From the NCBI GenBank assembly GCA_963210315.1, contig OY723261.1, positions 124,001 through 188,000 of the forward strand: a stretch of 64,000 bases of DNA, given 5' to 3'. Below the pieces are notes generated by a model. The model saw only the letters and a list, made by a program, of their open reading frames with translations. It searched no databases and was not told where the DNA came from. Source of the stretch: Rhynchopus euleeides (taxonomy: Eukaryota > Euglenozoa > Diplonemea > Diplonemida > Diplonemidae). Made by a program: the position numbers and the translations under genes. How positions within the stretch are numbered: position 1 is the stretch's first letter; every line of letters starts with the position of its first letter. Shown here piece after piece: positions 31,197 to 41,088 of this stretch.

Positions 31197-32290
31197 GGGA
31201 GGGGTGCGGGGGGGAAATCAAAATGTGCCATTCATTTTTCGGTCGATGAAAACTGGTGCCGAAGAACTATTCTTGCGACGCCATGAGCTTTTTTTTGTGT
31301 TGCAGCTTTTGTTATGTTGTTCCTCAATGTTCCGCGTGCGCCCAAAAAAAAATATGCAGAAATATGATGTACGGCGCGGCTGTTCATGAATAGACAAATG
31401 CGTTGACGCTGCGATGAACAGCTGAACAGGCATTCTTTTTCCCATTCTCTCACACACAAAACAAAAAAATGACCTAGTCGGTGACCCCAAGTGGTACCTG
31501 ATCAGCTTGGACTGGTTAAAACCAGCCAGGCATTGCTGATCCGGCTCTCATGTGAGTCTGTCAGAAAAGCAACAGTTGTGCTTCCTGCGACATCTGGGCC
31601 ATGCGGGCTACCTTGTTCCATCGTCACTACCTGGAGACGAGGAGAAAGCCCAGTCTGGAGCTATTATTGGCCTTTTGAAGAAGCATGGCTATTCAAAGGG
31701 CTCGTGCACAACGCAGACCTAAAGTAGTCTGCGGCGTCACAACACTTCTGAATTCGCGTCTATCCTGTTGAGTTCAAAGGAGACACACCTCCTCCAGCAC
31801 CACATCCCGGCGGGGGGTGCACATAGCTGTGCTTCTTCTGTCATACATGTCTGTCATACATGTCTAGTACGTACGGAAAACGCGGAAAAAATACCAAAAA
31901 ACGCGGGAAATGACACGCGGCTTTTTTCCTGCAAAAACGTACGTTCCCCCGGAGGAAAAACGCGGAAAAAACGTACCGATACGTACCAAAAACGTACCAA
32001 TACGTACCCACGACGGAGGGAAAAAAGAGTGAACGGGCAGCATGCAGGGCTGTTCCTAACTGGGGGGCTTGTTCCCCACTTTCAGGATTCTGAACTTTTT
32101 TTCTAAGAATTTTTGTAAGGGGAAAAAAAGTTTTTTTCTAAGAATTTTGTTAGGGGATTTTTTTTCTAAGGTTGTTTCGCAGAGGAAATTTTTTTTTCTA
32201 AGTTTTCCCCAGTCGACAGGGCGCGCGCAAGGATGGAAGGGAAGTCTGTCCCACGTATCGTTCGCCTTGCTGGCCAACTGGAGAGCCAGA

Positions 32291-32345
32291 CGTTCACTAC
32301 CGTGGCCTCCGGCGGCTGGGGGGCTCCGCCCCCCAGACCCCCCTG
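32291..32345 (+). repeat. 52-bp GC-hairpin repeat, copy 3
   Basis: CGTTCACTACCGTGGCCTCC followed by GGCGGCTGGGGGGCTCCG and CCCCCCAGACCCCCCTG; a full-length copy. Confidence 0.9.
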
Positions 32346-32461
32346 TGGCGTACGTCTCGTACTCAAGTCCTTCGAATCCCATCAAGTCGGGGTCCAACCA
32401 CTCCAGTCGCCTCTGAGGACGCAGCCAACTCGCACAGAATCTGTACGCCCACACGAACAGA

Positions 32462-32515
32462 TGTTCGCTACCGTGGCCTCCGGCGGCTGGGGGGCTCACG
32501 CCCCCCAGACCCCCC
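32462..32515 (+). repeat. 52-bp GC-hairpin repeat, copy 4
   Basis: TGTTCGCTACCGTGGCCTCC followed by GGCGGCTGGGGGGCTCACG and CCCCCCAGACCCCCCA. It lies 117 bases after copy 3 in the same orientation. Confidence 0.9.
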
Positions 32516-33016
32516 ATGTAGCGTGTGCCCGTCCATCTATCCCACTTCCCCGGGTCAGCGCCGCATCCATGAAGCGCTTCTTCGAAGCCTGACTGACATC
32601 GGACAGGAGGTCGGGCTTCCCCACCTGGGAGGTACACTTGCCGCGTTCGCGACATGCGTGACACGCGACACGCTACCTGAAACGTGAGTGTGCCTTGCTA
32701 ACACTAGAGGAGGGACCCTTAGCACGGGCTGCTGAAACAAAAATTCTGCGAATTTCGTATTGTGTTATTTTGACCCACCAACCCCAAAAGTGGTCCCAAA
32801 ATGACGATCTGCAACTGGCAGCGACTGTAACACCCCTAGTACATGCCATTTTTTTCACTGCGAACGATTTTTTGTCATTTTGGGGTCAGTTTCCTTAGGG
32901 TTTTGCTGGAGAGAAGGCCAAAAAGTGACAAAAAATCGTTCGCACATCACCAGAAATCGTTCACAGGCCAGTTAGACCCCCAAAACATGTTTTTTTGGGC
33001 TCTGGGACATGTCAAA

Positions 33017-33317
33017 AATCGTTCACACCCCAAAAAAATGCCGCCCGGGGGGTATTTCTGGCTATTTCGTCAGGTGTGAACGATTATTTTGGCGTTTGGT
33101 GACTGTTCCGCGACATTTTCATGACCACCCCCGACTGGGTGCCTGTCGTGTTGCACAGAATAGCGTAGCAGACCGGAAATGTGTCTGACTTTTTCAGAGC
33201 CTTGTCATAATCGTTCACACCGAAAAAATGTGGCTCCCGGAGGGTATTTCTGGCCCTTTGTCCAGGTGTGAACGATTTGTTGCGTGATTTGTGACTGTTC
33301 CAGCGCTTTTTCATGAC
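33017..33317 (+). repeat. Pair of 110-bp direct repeats with inner inverted repeats
   Basis: Units at 33017-33125 and 33209-33317 both begin AATCGTTCACACC, have GGTATTTCTGG in the middle, turn around with GGTGTGAACGATT and end TGACTGTTCC...TTTTCATGACC. Each unit is therefore a small foldback, and the two are about 75 percent alike. Confidence 0.75.
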
Positions 33318-33342
33318 CCCCCCGGTTAGGTGCTGTCCGTTG

Positions 33343-33830
33343 CCCGTTTGGACTCGAGGTTGACGCAGTTGTTTGCAGTATGAAGTCTAGTACATGCCCG
33401 TTTGGGCACTGAATGCTGTTCGTTTGCCGTCGTGATGCAGTACGAAGTCCAGTACATGCCGGTTTGAAACCCAGATGCTGCCCGTTCGCGGCTGTTGTGA
33501 TGCAGGATGAGGTCTAGTACATGCTCGTTTGAACTCTGAATGCTGTCCGTTTGTGGCAGAATGAAGTCTAGTACATGCCCGTTTGCGGAAGGCACGGGGT
33601 TAGTACATGCCCGTTTCGACTCCATGTTGTGCCGGATGAAGTCTAGTACATGCCCGTTTGGACTCTGAATGCTGCCCGTTTGCTCGAGGCAAAGGGCGAG
33701 GACATGCAGGTTTGCGCTCGGAATTGCGAAGTTGTGGAACAGAATGAAGTCCAGTACATGCCCGTTTGAACTCGAAATGCTGCCCGTTTGGTACAGAATG
33801 AAGTCTAGTACATGCGCGATTGGAGGTTCG
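33343..33830 (-). repeat. Irregular tandem array, 23-bp core
   Basis: The core GAAGTCTAGTACATGCCCGTTTG, followed in most units by ACTCTGAATGCTGCCCGTTTG, occurs about nine times with spacing of 37-68 bases. The spacers are themselves degenerate copies, so it is a decayed composite satellite. On the minus strand much of the array stays open and would read NGHVLDFIL repeats, but the frame is lost part of the way. Confidence 0.8.
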
Positions 33831-36101
33831 ACGTGGGCTGGGCTGGGTGTGGGTCGGCACCTCGTTTTCTGACAAAGGCGCAGGGTAATTAAAGCTTCAT
33901 TTTTTTTCTGCTGAAAATAGCTGAAGTGTCCCTCTGCTACTAACACGGGCATTTCAACGGTCTGCCGACGACCGTTCCCCAAACCCGTAAACCAGCAGTT
34001 TTGGAAAATCGGAGAGATCACCCTGCGCTGAATATGGTGCGCACCACTGCAAAATCCCCGGGAGCTTTTGGGCTTTCAGACCTGAAGGGGCCAGCAGGTG
34101 GGTGGCGTCGGGGGCAGCTTTGTAACTGTCCTCCAGCTGCTGGCATGTCCAGCCCTGCGAGAGTGCCAAGGTGTATTGAGTCCCTGCGGAGCACAACCCC
34201 CGATGAGAACGAGTGCCAGATGATCCTCATTCATTTTCAGCTGTAACGCGCATGAGGGGCACTCTCTGCCGCAAGCATCTCTGGGCATCACTCGAGAGCT
34301 GTCAATGATGACGCGGAGAGAAATCAGAGAAAAAGTCCCGCCTGACGGGCACGCGCCTGGAAACTGTGGGGGGGCGAGCAAAAATTCCCTTGTAAAAATT
34401 CTTAGAAAAAACCTGGTTCCCCGACCCAAAAAACCTGGAAAAAGGGCTCGTTCCCCGCCCAGGCCTGGCAGCATGCCGTTCCTCTTTTTCCCCCCGTGAG
34501 GGTGGGCCCCCCCCTGCCAGGCAAGGTGAAAAAATGAAGAAACGGGCAGCATGCCGTTCTACATTTTCCCTTGCAAGGCAGGGAGGGCGCCCCCCATGCC
34601 AGACAGCAGCCACCCCTGCAGGGGCAACAACTGACGGGCATGGGGGAACGAGGTGGGTCTGGACCCGACACCGCCACCACACGCGCAGTGCACCTTTCGG
34701 ATACACTGTCGTGAGTGGGGTGTGGGCAGTTCCCCTATCCTGTGAGCTCCTTTCGGACGAAGAGGTGCAGCGGTTATCTGCAACCTTCGTCCTGGACTTG
34801 CCTCGGGGGGAACGCCACGGTTTACCGCGGGTCCCGACGAGGGCACTCAGGCAGGATCTTCACGCCACCCCGCACCGAGGTCCCTTCTCACGCGGCGTGT
34901 CTCCCAGGTTCATGGCGGCGTCATCAGGTCAGGCTTTGTAGTCTCTACACCATCAGTAGTAAGGGAAATCCTAAAACCATACATGAAATCCACCTTTTGG
35001 GCCGCTGGTGTACGAGGCTTGTTCCTCCAATTGAATCATGTTTGCTGTGTCAGGCAATATCAATACAGCCGCTGAAAGAAGTCGAGGTGTTGTGGATCTG
35101 CTGCTCACAGGAAGGATTCAGGGTGGATCACAAGACTGACCACCCTCTTTCCTTTGTCAAGTACCCTGTAAAACATCAGAACACCAAGTATCTTCCAACA
35201 CTACATGTTCAAAGAGAGGAATCAGTGGAATCGGAAGGGGTCACCTACCACACGGACACAGTTCCCGCGACTAATAAATGCCGAGAGTTCCGGTGTCCGA
35301 CCACCTGGTATTACTTGGCTCCATCCACCCAGTCATTACGAGGGGGCGTCCCTTGAAGCCAGTTCCGCAGAACTCAGACCCCCTTAAAACCAATGTCCTG
35401 TGTAGACAACTACTTAGCCTGCCTGATGACGACACCAATTCGCTGGGAGAGAGGCCGCGGTCCAGGACCCCAATGGGGATGACGTGGCATTGTTTGACCG
35501 GATCGGTTGTGTAAGTGTGTAGCCCCCTCCGCCCTCTGTCCCTCCCCCCAGGGTGGTGTGTGGCAAGCGAAGCGCAAACAGGCATAGCAAAAAAAGTGGA
35601 TCCCTGCAGGTAGACCCTCGGGGGACATCCCTGTCATCGGGTCACCTGAAATTTCCCAATTTGAAAATATGCAACAAGGCAACACGCGATGGGAGGGGGC
35701 ACATGACCTGCACAGGGGTGGGGGGCAGAAGGCAGGGGGTGGGGTTGTGGTTGGGGCCATGGCATTTGATTACTTGACGCACACGAGGCGAGGGATAAGG
35801 TGGGAAGAAAGTCTTGCTGGCCTAAGACTAGCTATCTTAGGTTCCATTGATCCTGGCTCACACCTGATGAGGCGCACCAGGGGAGGTTGTAGTGTGTTAG
35901 CGCCGAAACACAGCAAGCACCGGGAGACCACCACGTGGCGTCTGCATCTGACGAGCTTGCTCTGATTTTACTTCAGGATTGTAGCATCCGGCGACACGTT
36001 GTCAATCATTACGATTACTTGTTGAGCTTTATTGCTCGAATTTCGCACAAGAGACAACCCGAACCTCACTTGGCCGATTTTCTCCCCACAACAAGGTCCG
36101 G

Positions 36102-36136
36102 CTTCCAAAACTCCGATTTGGAGTTGTGGAAGCCGG
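36102..36136. repeat. Short hairpin
   Basis: GGCTTCCAAAACTCC and GGAGTTGTGGAAGCC face each other around GATTT. It lies inside the 5-kb element near its right arm. Confidence 0.6.
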
Positions 36137-36903
36137 AGCCAACCTCATTTTTGGGGTCACATGAATGAACTCGGGGCGAAGCCTCGCGATTTTCTCACGA
36201 CTGCCTTGGAAAATGGACAGTTCCAGACCACCAGGACCCGATGATGGGCCCAGAAAAGTTTGGGTCAATTTTTGAACGATTTGAACGATTTTTGGCCGTG
36301 CTCGTAGCATTCCCCGTTGAGGGGGTCGCTATTTCGTGTTCTCCTGGCCGCACGGAGGCATTGCCTTACGTCGCCTCTTCCTCTTTTCCTTTGGTGGTGT
36401 GTTGGTCTGGCACAGAGGGCGGGACCGTGCTGATATGCACAGTGACGACCGCCCTTTTGTTTTGTGCCCGCCTCCACCGAGATTCGGCTGATGCCTCTCA
36501 GTTTTTTGGGCGAAAATTCGCCAAGGCCAAAAAACAGCCATTTTCCGGAAATTCCGGGATACATTTTAACGCGTTTTAGGGCCCAAAATAGGCTCAAAAC
36601 TCAAAAATTCCTTCGAAATCGGGCTCAAACGTCCAAAATGGACCCCCCCCGGAAAAAAATCGAAAAGGGTCCCCCTATACACTCTGGATTTTAGGCCAAT
36701 TTCCCCCCAAAAACGCGCAAAAAATTCAAAAAACGCGCAAAAACGCGCAAAAAATCGAAAAAAACGCGCAATAATTCCAAAATAACGCGGAATTTACCGG
36801 GAATATTAATTATTTTTTTATTTCTTTTTTCAAAAACGTACCATTTTTTGGTACGTTTTGGTACGTTTTTTCCGCGTTTTCGATACGTACTAGACATGTA
36901 TGA

Positions 36904-37371
36904 TTCTGTTGTGTTTCCGCAAACCAAACCACACAAGGCAGCGAGCAGCAGGGTTTGGTTTCGTGCGGTTTCCTGAAGGCATGCCAGAACATCCAACTCC
37001 TCATTGCAACCAAGAAGGCTGCCAAAGGAGTGGAACGAAGGAACAGCGGAGGGCCGTGATGATGTCTCCCCACAGGGCATTTTTCTTGCTTGTGCCGTCT
37101 GGGCTGCTGGCTGCCACTTGCATCCTGTATAGCATATGTATCGAATGCACGCCGCAGCATGGCCAACAAAGGTCCCGGAGGGACCCCCCACCTATCCCCC
37201 GTCGGTGGAAAGATTGAAAAACGCGAGGAAGAAATGACACAAAACCATATTTTCAGGACAATGCCGGGAGGGGGCGGGGCACGGACAAATGTGATGGGAT
37301 GATTAAGGGCACCAAGGTGTGACCCCCGCCGACCGAAGGGAAGCAAGAAACGCCAACCCCGTCGTGTGTTT
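36904..37371. other. Intergenic, no gene seen
   Basis: The stretch between the 5-kb element and the stop codon of the cyclase-like gene shows no convincing frame and no clear repeat. Confidence 0.4.
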
Positions 37372-40191
37372 TCACCGGGCCCGCGGGGACGACACGACAG
37401 AAGAACTGGACGCAGAAAGCCCGTTCCCATCAGCATCGTCACAGTCGGACACGAGGGTGTCAATGGTTGTCCTCTTGTCAGCGTGCGTCCTCCCACGCTT
37501 GGTGAGGACGGGGCTGGAAGCAATGGAACTGAGAATGAGTTCGTAGACGGTCTCTGGGAAGGCCACCACAGGAGTGGGGAGGAGGTCGCGTGTCGGAAAC
37601 CCCACCATGCACCTCCGCACGTCCTGGTCGATGTGGGCGTCGTCGAGCGAAGCGTAGAGGCAGGCAGACCTCACACACGCGGCAGTCAGGCAGAGGTGCT
37701 CCGCCACCTTCACACACTCCCCGACCACACCGACAAAGCGCTGCGACGCGGTGCCCACGGCACCACACGACACCATGCCGTTGCACACACCTGAATGTGT
37801 GCTGATCGGCACATCCTCCAACTGCGCCCGCCACTGGTCCACCAGGTAGACGAAGCGGAAAGAATGCTCCACATGCCTCGTGCACCTGAAGGAGGTGTTC
37901 CACCCCGTGAAGACCGCCGTGCCGCAGACAGACACCACCTTGCCCTCCGTGCGGTCCAGGCATGTGAGGGCGGCGCTGAGGAACATCCCGAAAGCCTGCT
38001 GCAGCTTCGTGCCGTCGGCAGGCTGGGCGTCGGTGTGTGGGAGGTCGATGGTCCTCTGCACGTCCGCGCTGCGCGGGCTGTGCGGCCCGGCTGTGCTGAG
38101 GCTGCTGCGGAGACGCCTTTTCCCCGGCACGATAGACATCTCTATGCGCGCCACGGTGGCAGCATGCAGGGCGTCGGGCACGCGCAGGCTGCTCCTGCTG
38201 AGGGAGGAGGTGGGGCCCCACCCGCCACGCGCGCTGCTGGAAGCTTCGCCTTCGCTGATGTCGCGCCGCAAGCTGCTCCCGACGCGCTCGTCACCATCTA
38301 ACACAGCAACAGCGTCCTGCAGGATGTCTTGGGTGCATGCTGCGAAGGAGGAAGGAATGAGGAGGTACATCCCTGCAGAGCCCTTGCTGGCGTTATCGCC
38401 GTCAATGCAGTGCGACCTGCAGCGGGCGGTGGCGCCTGAGGAGCTCACGAGCTCCGTGTCGTCGGGGAGGAGGCAGCCCCCAGCGTCGTGGCTGCGCGGG
38501 TCCTCGATGTCATGCGCAGCTTCGCCGTCATCAGCGTTCAGCCCGAAGTCCACAACCTGGTCGATGACATCCATGCCGCGCTGCTGCAGCATCACGTCAA
38601 GCTGCGAGAGGGACCGTGCCTTCATGGGCACCCTTGCAGCGTCCCGGGTGATTGCGCGGGGCTTTGCCTTCAGAGTCTCGTTGTGCTTGCACCACAGCTC
38701 CTCCATCACCTCCTCGCTGACGGTGACGCACGAGGCCGCTGCCAATGCCTCGAGCTTCACAGCGCGCACAACGGCCTGCCCGTAGTAGTCGGTGCGCCCT
38801 GTGGCAGGGTTAGTCTCGAAGTCCACATCCCCCGTGTGCACCACCACCTTCACGGGCGGGCCGCGGGCGGACAGATCCAGCTCTGCGGGCCACTGCTTGC
38901 AAGCGACCTCCTCCTGCAGGCGCAGCCCGAACACAGCAGCGCTGGCAGGCTCTCCGAAGGCAATCATGAAGCTGCCCCCCATGGTGCGCACCTCGTAGCC
39001 CCCGCAGGTGTCGACCAGCCCACGCACGATCTTGTTGTGCACCCTTGTGAGTGCGTTCATTGCGTCGGGCTCTGCATCCCACACCGACTGCGGCACGGAC
39101 AGCTCTGTGAAGGCGAGTGTGACCCTCGTGCGCCCCGCATTGCCGAGCGACGGCGTCACACCCGGGGGGCGCGCCACAGCCTGGGGGCTCGGCACGTCTG
39201 CTGGTGCTGTGGGAGGTGGGGCGGTGACCGCCACGGCCTGGGCACGCCCGCACCCACGCTTCGCTGTTGCGAGGGGGTTGCAGCAGCAGCCGCAGTCGCA
39301 GCTGCAGTTGCATACACCCCCCAGGCGCTCCAAGTCGTCGAACAGCGTGTCGGGCAGGTAGGGTCGGATGCGCCGCAGGTTGAGGATGATGCGGCGGAAG
39401 GTCGCGTTCATCTCCGACGGCAGCGCCACTTCTGCAGCAGAGTCCTGCAGCGCTGCGGCAGCGCCCTCCACGTCCATGCGGGACAGGTGCTGCGCCAGGG
39501 AGTTTGTCGCGCTGACGATCGCCTCGATGTGGCGCTGCTTCCTCTGCATCGACACCGCAAGCCACTTTGTCAGGAGGAAGTCCACACAGAACACGAAGCA
39601 CGCAATCACCCAGGGGCCGAATGCGGCGGAAACGCTCTGCGGGCAGGGCACCTTGTCACACCCACAGAGCACCTCACGCTTGTGGTCGGCAGGCAGGCCC
39701 AGGGGCAGGTCGTACAGCCCCATGCGATAGGCACTCTCGGCCTGCGTCAGGGCCAACCAGGCCAGCACCGCCACAACGAGGGCGCAGGCAAAGCGGTGGT
39801 CGACCTGCATCACGAGCAGCAGATCCAGCGCCACGACGAAGGCTGGCCACACGCGGGTGACAGAGAGCTCTGCGGCGTTGAGGTCTGCCAGCAGCAGCGC
39901 CAGGCACTGCGCCCCTATCACACTCAGGACAAAGGCGTCGGAGGGCACCACTTTATACGCAAGGCAGACGAGCGCTGGAACGGACACCGCATGCAGCATC
40001 CCTGTTGCCATCACCGCCCGCCAGTGCACCGGGTCGTGCGCCAGCAAGAGCCAGCCGGGTAGAGAGGCTACCAGGCACACCACGAGCCACAGCACCAGCA
40101 TGCGCCGACGTGTGACGACCATGGGGCTGTCCGACGGCGCCACGAAGACGCTGTCGAAGGCCCTGACGAGACCCTCAAGGGTGCGCATCAT
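37372..40191 (-). CDS. Polytopic membrane protein with two degenerate class III nucleotide-cyclase domains
   Basis: A single-exon protein of 939 residues from the ATG at 40191. About six hydrophobic segments lie at residues 31-50, 59-80, 85-105, 113-130, 133-150 and 190-212. A Cys cluster (CNCSCDCGCCC, about 294-304) and a Pro/Ala linker follow. The first cyclase homology domain (about 355-500) reads RVTLAFTELSVPQSVW, HNKIVRGLVDTCGGYEVRT, MGGSFMIAF and later VVVHTGDVDF and DYYGQAV, close to the layout of trypanosomatid receptor adenylate cyclases (FTDIESS, GDSFM). The two metal-binding Asp positions are changed here: Glu about 363 and Gly about 405. A second, weaker cyclase-like domain lies at about 680-860 (GKVVSVCGTAVFTGW, CGAVGTASQRFVGVVGECVKVAEHL), also without the metal Asp pair. 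The protein is probably catalytically impaired, perhaps a nucleotide sensor or partner subunit. A strong acceptor-like CCTCTTCGCAG lies 39 bases before the ATG. Confidence 0.85.
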   Translation of the reverse strand: MMRTLEGLVRAFDSVFVAPSDSPMVVTRRRMLVLWLVVCLVASLPGWLLLAHDPVHWRAVMATGMLHAVSVPALVCLAYKVVPSDAFVLSVIGAQCLALLLADLNAAELSVTRVWPAFVVALDLLLVMQVDHRFACALVVAVLAWLALTQAESAYRMGLYDLPLGLPADHKREVLCGCDKVPCPQSVSAAFGPWVIACFVFCVDFLLTKWLAVSMQRKQRHIEAIVSATNSLAQHLSRMDVEGAAAALQDSAAEVALPSEMNATFRRIILNLRRIRPYLPDTLFDDLERLGGVCNCSCDCGCCCNPLATAKRGCGRAQAVAVTAPPPTAPADVPSPQAVARPPGVTPSLGNAGRTRVTLAFTELSVPQSVWDAEPDAMNALTRVHNKIVRGLVDTCGGYEVRTMGGSFMIAFGEPASAAVFGLRLQEEVACKQWPAELDLSARGPPVKVVVHTGDVDFETNPATGRTDYYGQAVVRAVKLEALAAASCVTVSEEVMEELWCKHNETLKAKPRAITRDAARVPMKARSLSQLDVMLQQRGMDVIDQVVDFGLNADDGEAAHDIEDPRSHDAGGCLLPDDTELVSSSGATARCRSHCIDGDNASKGSAGMYLLIPSSFAACTQDILQDAVAVLDGDERVGSSLRRDISEGEASSSARGGWGPTSSLSRSSLRVPDALHAATVARIEMSIVPGKRRLRSSLSTAGPHSPRSADVQRTIDLPHTDAQPADGTKLQQAFGMFLSAALTCLDRTEGKVVSVCGTAVFTGWNTSFRCTRHVEHSFRFVYLVDQWRAQLEDVPISTHSGVCNGMVSCGAVGTASQRFVGVVGECVKVAEHLCLTAACVRSACLYASLDDAHIDQDVRRCMVGFPTRDLLPTPVVAFPETVYELILSSIASSPVLTKRGRTHADKRTTIDTLVSDCDDADGNGLSASSSSVVSSPRAR

Positions 40192-40307
40192 CGAGGGAGT
40201 GGGGGAGGGGCAGCGCCCCCCCTCAACAACCTGCGAAGAGGAGGGCAGGGGTGGATGTGGTGCAGAGGGGCGTGCGCAGCAGAGAGCCGCTCCCTGCTCT
40301 CTCGCTG

Positions 40308-40348
<41 letters not shown>

Positions 40349-40504
40349 TGCTTTGCGCGCCAAATCCGGGGGGCGCACATCGGGGGGGGGGGGGGGTCGG
40401 CTGGCGGGAGCTGCGCGGTGAAGACACACACCCCCCCCCCCCAGGGATGAACACCCCAAACTCGACTACAACCCCTTCCGGTCGGACTGCATACCCCACC
40501 CCCC
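40192..40504. other. Leader region of the cyclase-like gene
   Basis: On the minus strand this contains CCTGCCCTCCTCTTCGCAG at 40231-40249, a convincing 3' splice site. Upstream of it is a (TC)n microsatellite (40309-40346, reading GA on the minus strand) and G/C runs. No donor was identified, so a leader intron or a spliced-leader acceptor are both possible. Confidence 0.55.
40309..40346. repeat. (TC)n microsatellite
   Basis: About 19 TC units in a row, 120 bases upstream of the cyclase-like gene start. Confidence 0.95.
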
Positions 40505-41088
40505 CCTAGGCCTAAGTTGGCATGATACGCGTTTCAGAGCACCTTTTTGGCGGGGGCGATACGTGATACGTATCCGATACGGCAACGGCACTGATACGGC
40601 AGGCGTTGCCCCCAAGCCCCCTCTTCTTTTCTTGACACGTATCCGATACGGCGTCCGGATAAGGTGTTCAGTGATCTCGTGCCTGGTCAGGCAGGTAGGG
40701 CAGCTGCCCCACCTATTAATTTCAGTCCGAAACCTTGGTAGGGCAGGCCTGACCAGCCTGCCCTACCAGAATATTTCTGATCTGCCCCCGCCCCCCTGGC
40801 CTCACTGGGGCCCAGGGAGCAGGGCGATTCCGAACTATTGTCCCAATGACCCACTGAATTTGGTCAGGTGCTTGACTGAAGTCAGCCTGAGAACATATGT
40901 TCACTACCGTGGCCTCCGGCGGCTGGGGGGCTCCGCCCCCCAGACCCCCTGAAACGCAATCTGCTGCCTCCTGGGTATGGGGACCGAAAACACTGACCCA
41001 TTCAGTGATACGCGAGACGCGAATTGTGATACGTGATACGTATCTGATACGCGATACGTATCACGTATCACGCCAACTTAGCCCTAGG
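40505..41088. mobile_element. Foldback element, GATACG family
   Basis: The left end CCTAGGCCTAAGTTGGCATG recurs inverted at 41064-41088 (CCTAGGGCTAAGTTGGCGTG on the other strand), 23 of 26 bases alike. The arms continue with repeated GATACGTGATACGTATC words, so the tips are both inverted and internally palindromic. The middle holds copy 5 of the 52-bp repeat and no coding sequence. Confidence 0.75.
40898..40951 (+). repeat. 52-bp GC-hairpin repeat, copy 5
   Basis: TGTTCACTACCGTGGCCTCC followed by GGCGGCTGGGGGGCTCCG and CCCCCCAGACCCCCTG, inside the GATACG foldback element. Confidence 0.9.

Larger units (their letters stand above)
27436..31840. other. Gene-free stretch of 4.4 kb
   Basis: No convincing gene. 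Contents: several poly-G/C runs (27451, 27507, 28218, 30600-30640), a strong GC hairpin at 29546-29602 and a (GA)n microsatellite at 31161-31193. A minus-strand frame of about 159 codons ending at 30121 (ending FTRWKRFMH) has somewhat protein-like composition but no known family. A weak similarity to 290-372 lies at 28420-28486. Confidence 0.45.
31854..36903. mobile_element. 5-kb element bounded by inverted repeats (GTACG family)
   Basis: The left end, TCATACATGTCTAGTACGTA then GGAAAACGCGGAAAAA, recurs inverted at 36858-36903 with about 85-90 percent identity over 45 bp. The inner arms are rich in ACGTACC and ACGCG words. No transposase or other known protein was found. Inside are two copies of the 52-bp repeat, a 110-bp direct repeat pair, a nine- to ten-unit tandem array, and, near the right end, sequence shared with two other foldback elements (60703 and 63578). 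It looks like a large non-autonomous or composite element. Confidence 0.6.

Noticed and set aside
33343-33830. CRISPR array
   Set aside because: Spacing is irregular, spacers are degenerate copies of the unit, and the host is eukaryotic.
33326-34021. A repeat protein of 231 codons on the minus strand
   Set aside because: It follows from the tandem array; the regular pattern breaks partway and the flanking parts have no protein-like composition.
34715-35356. A 213-codon plus-strand frame inside the 5-kb element
   Set aside because: No motif of any transposase or other protein could be seen, and codon composition is that of non-coding DNA.
38488-40062. A 524-codon open frame on the plus strand opposite the cyclase-like gene
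   Set aside because: It is the reverse shadow of a GC-rich coding region; the composition is His/Gln/Arg-biased and no domain is seen.
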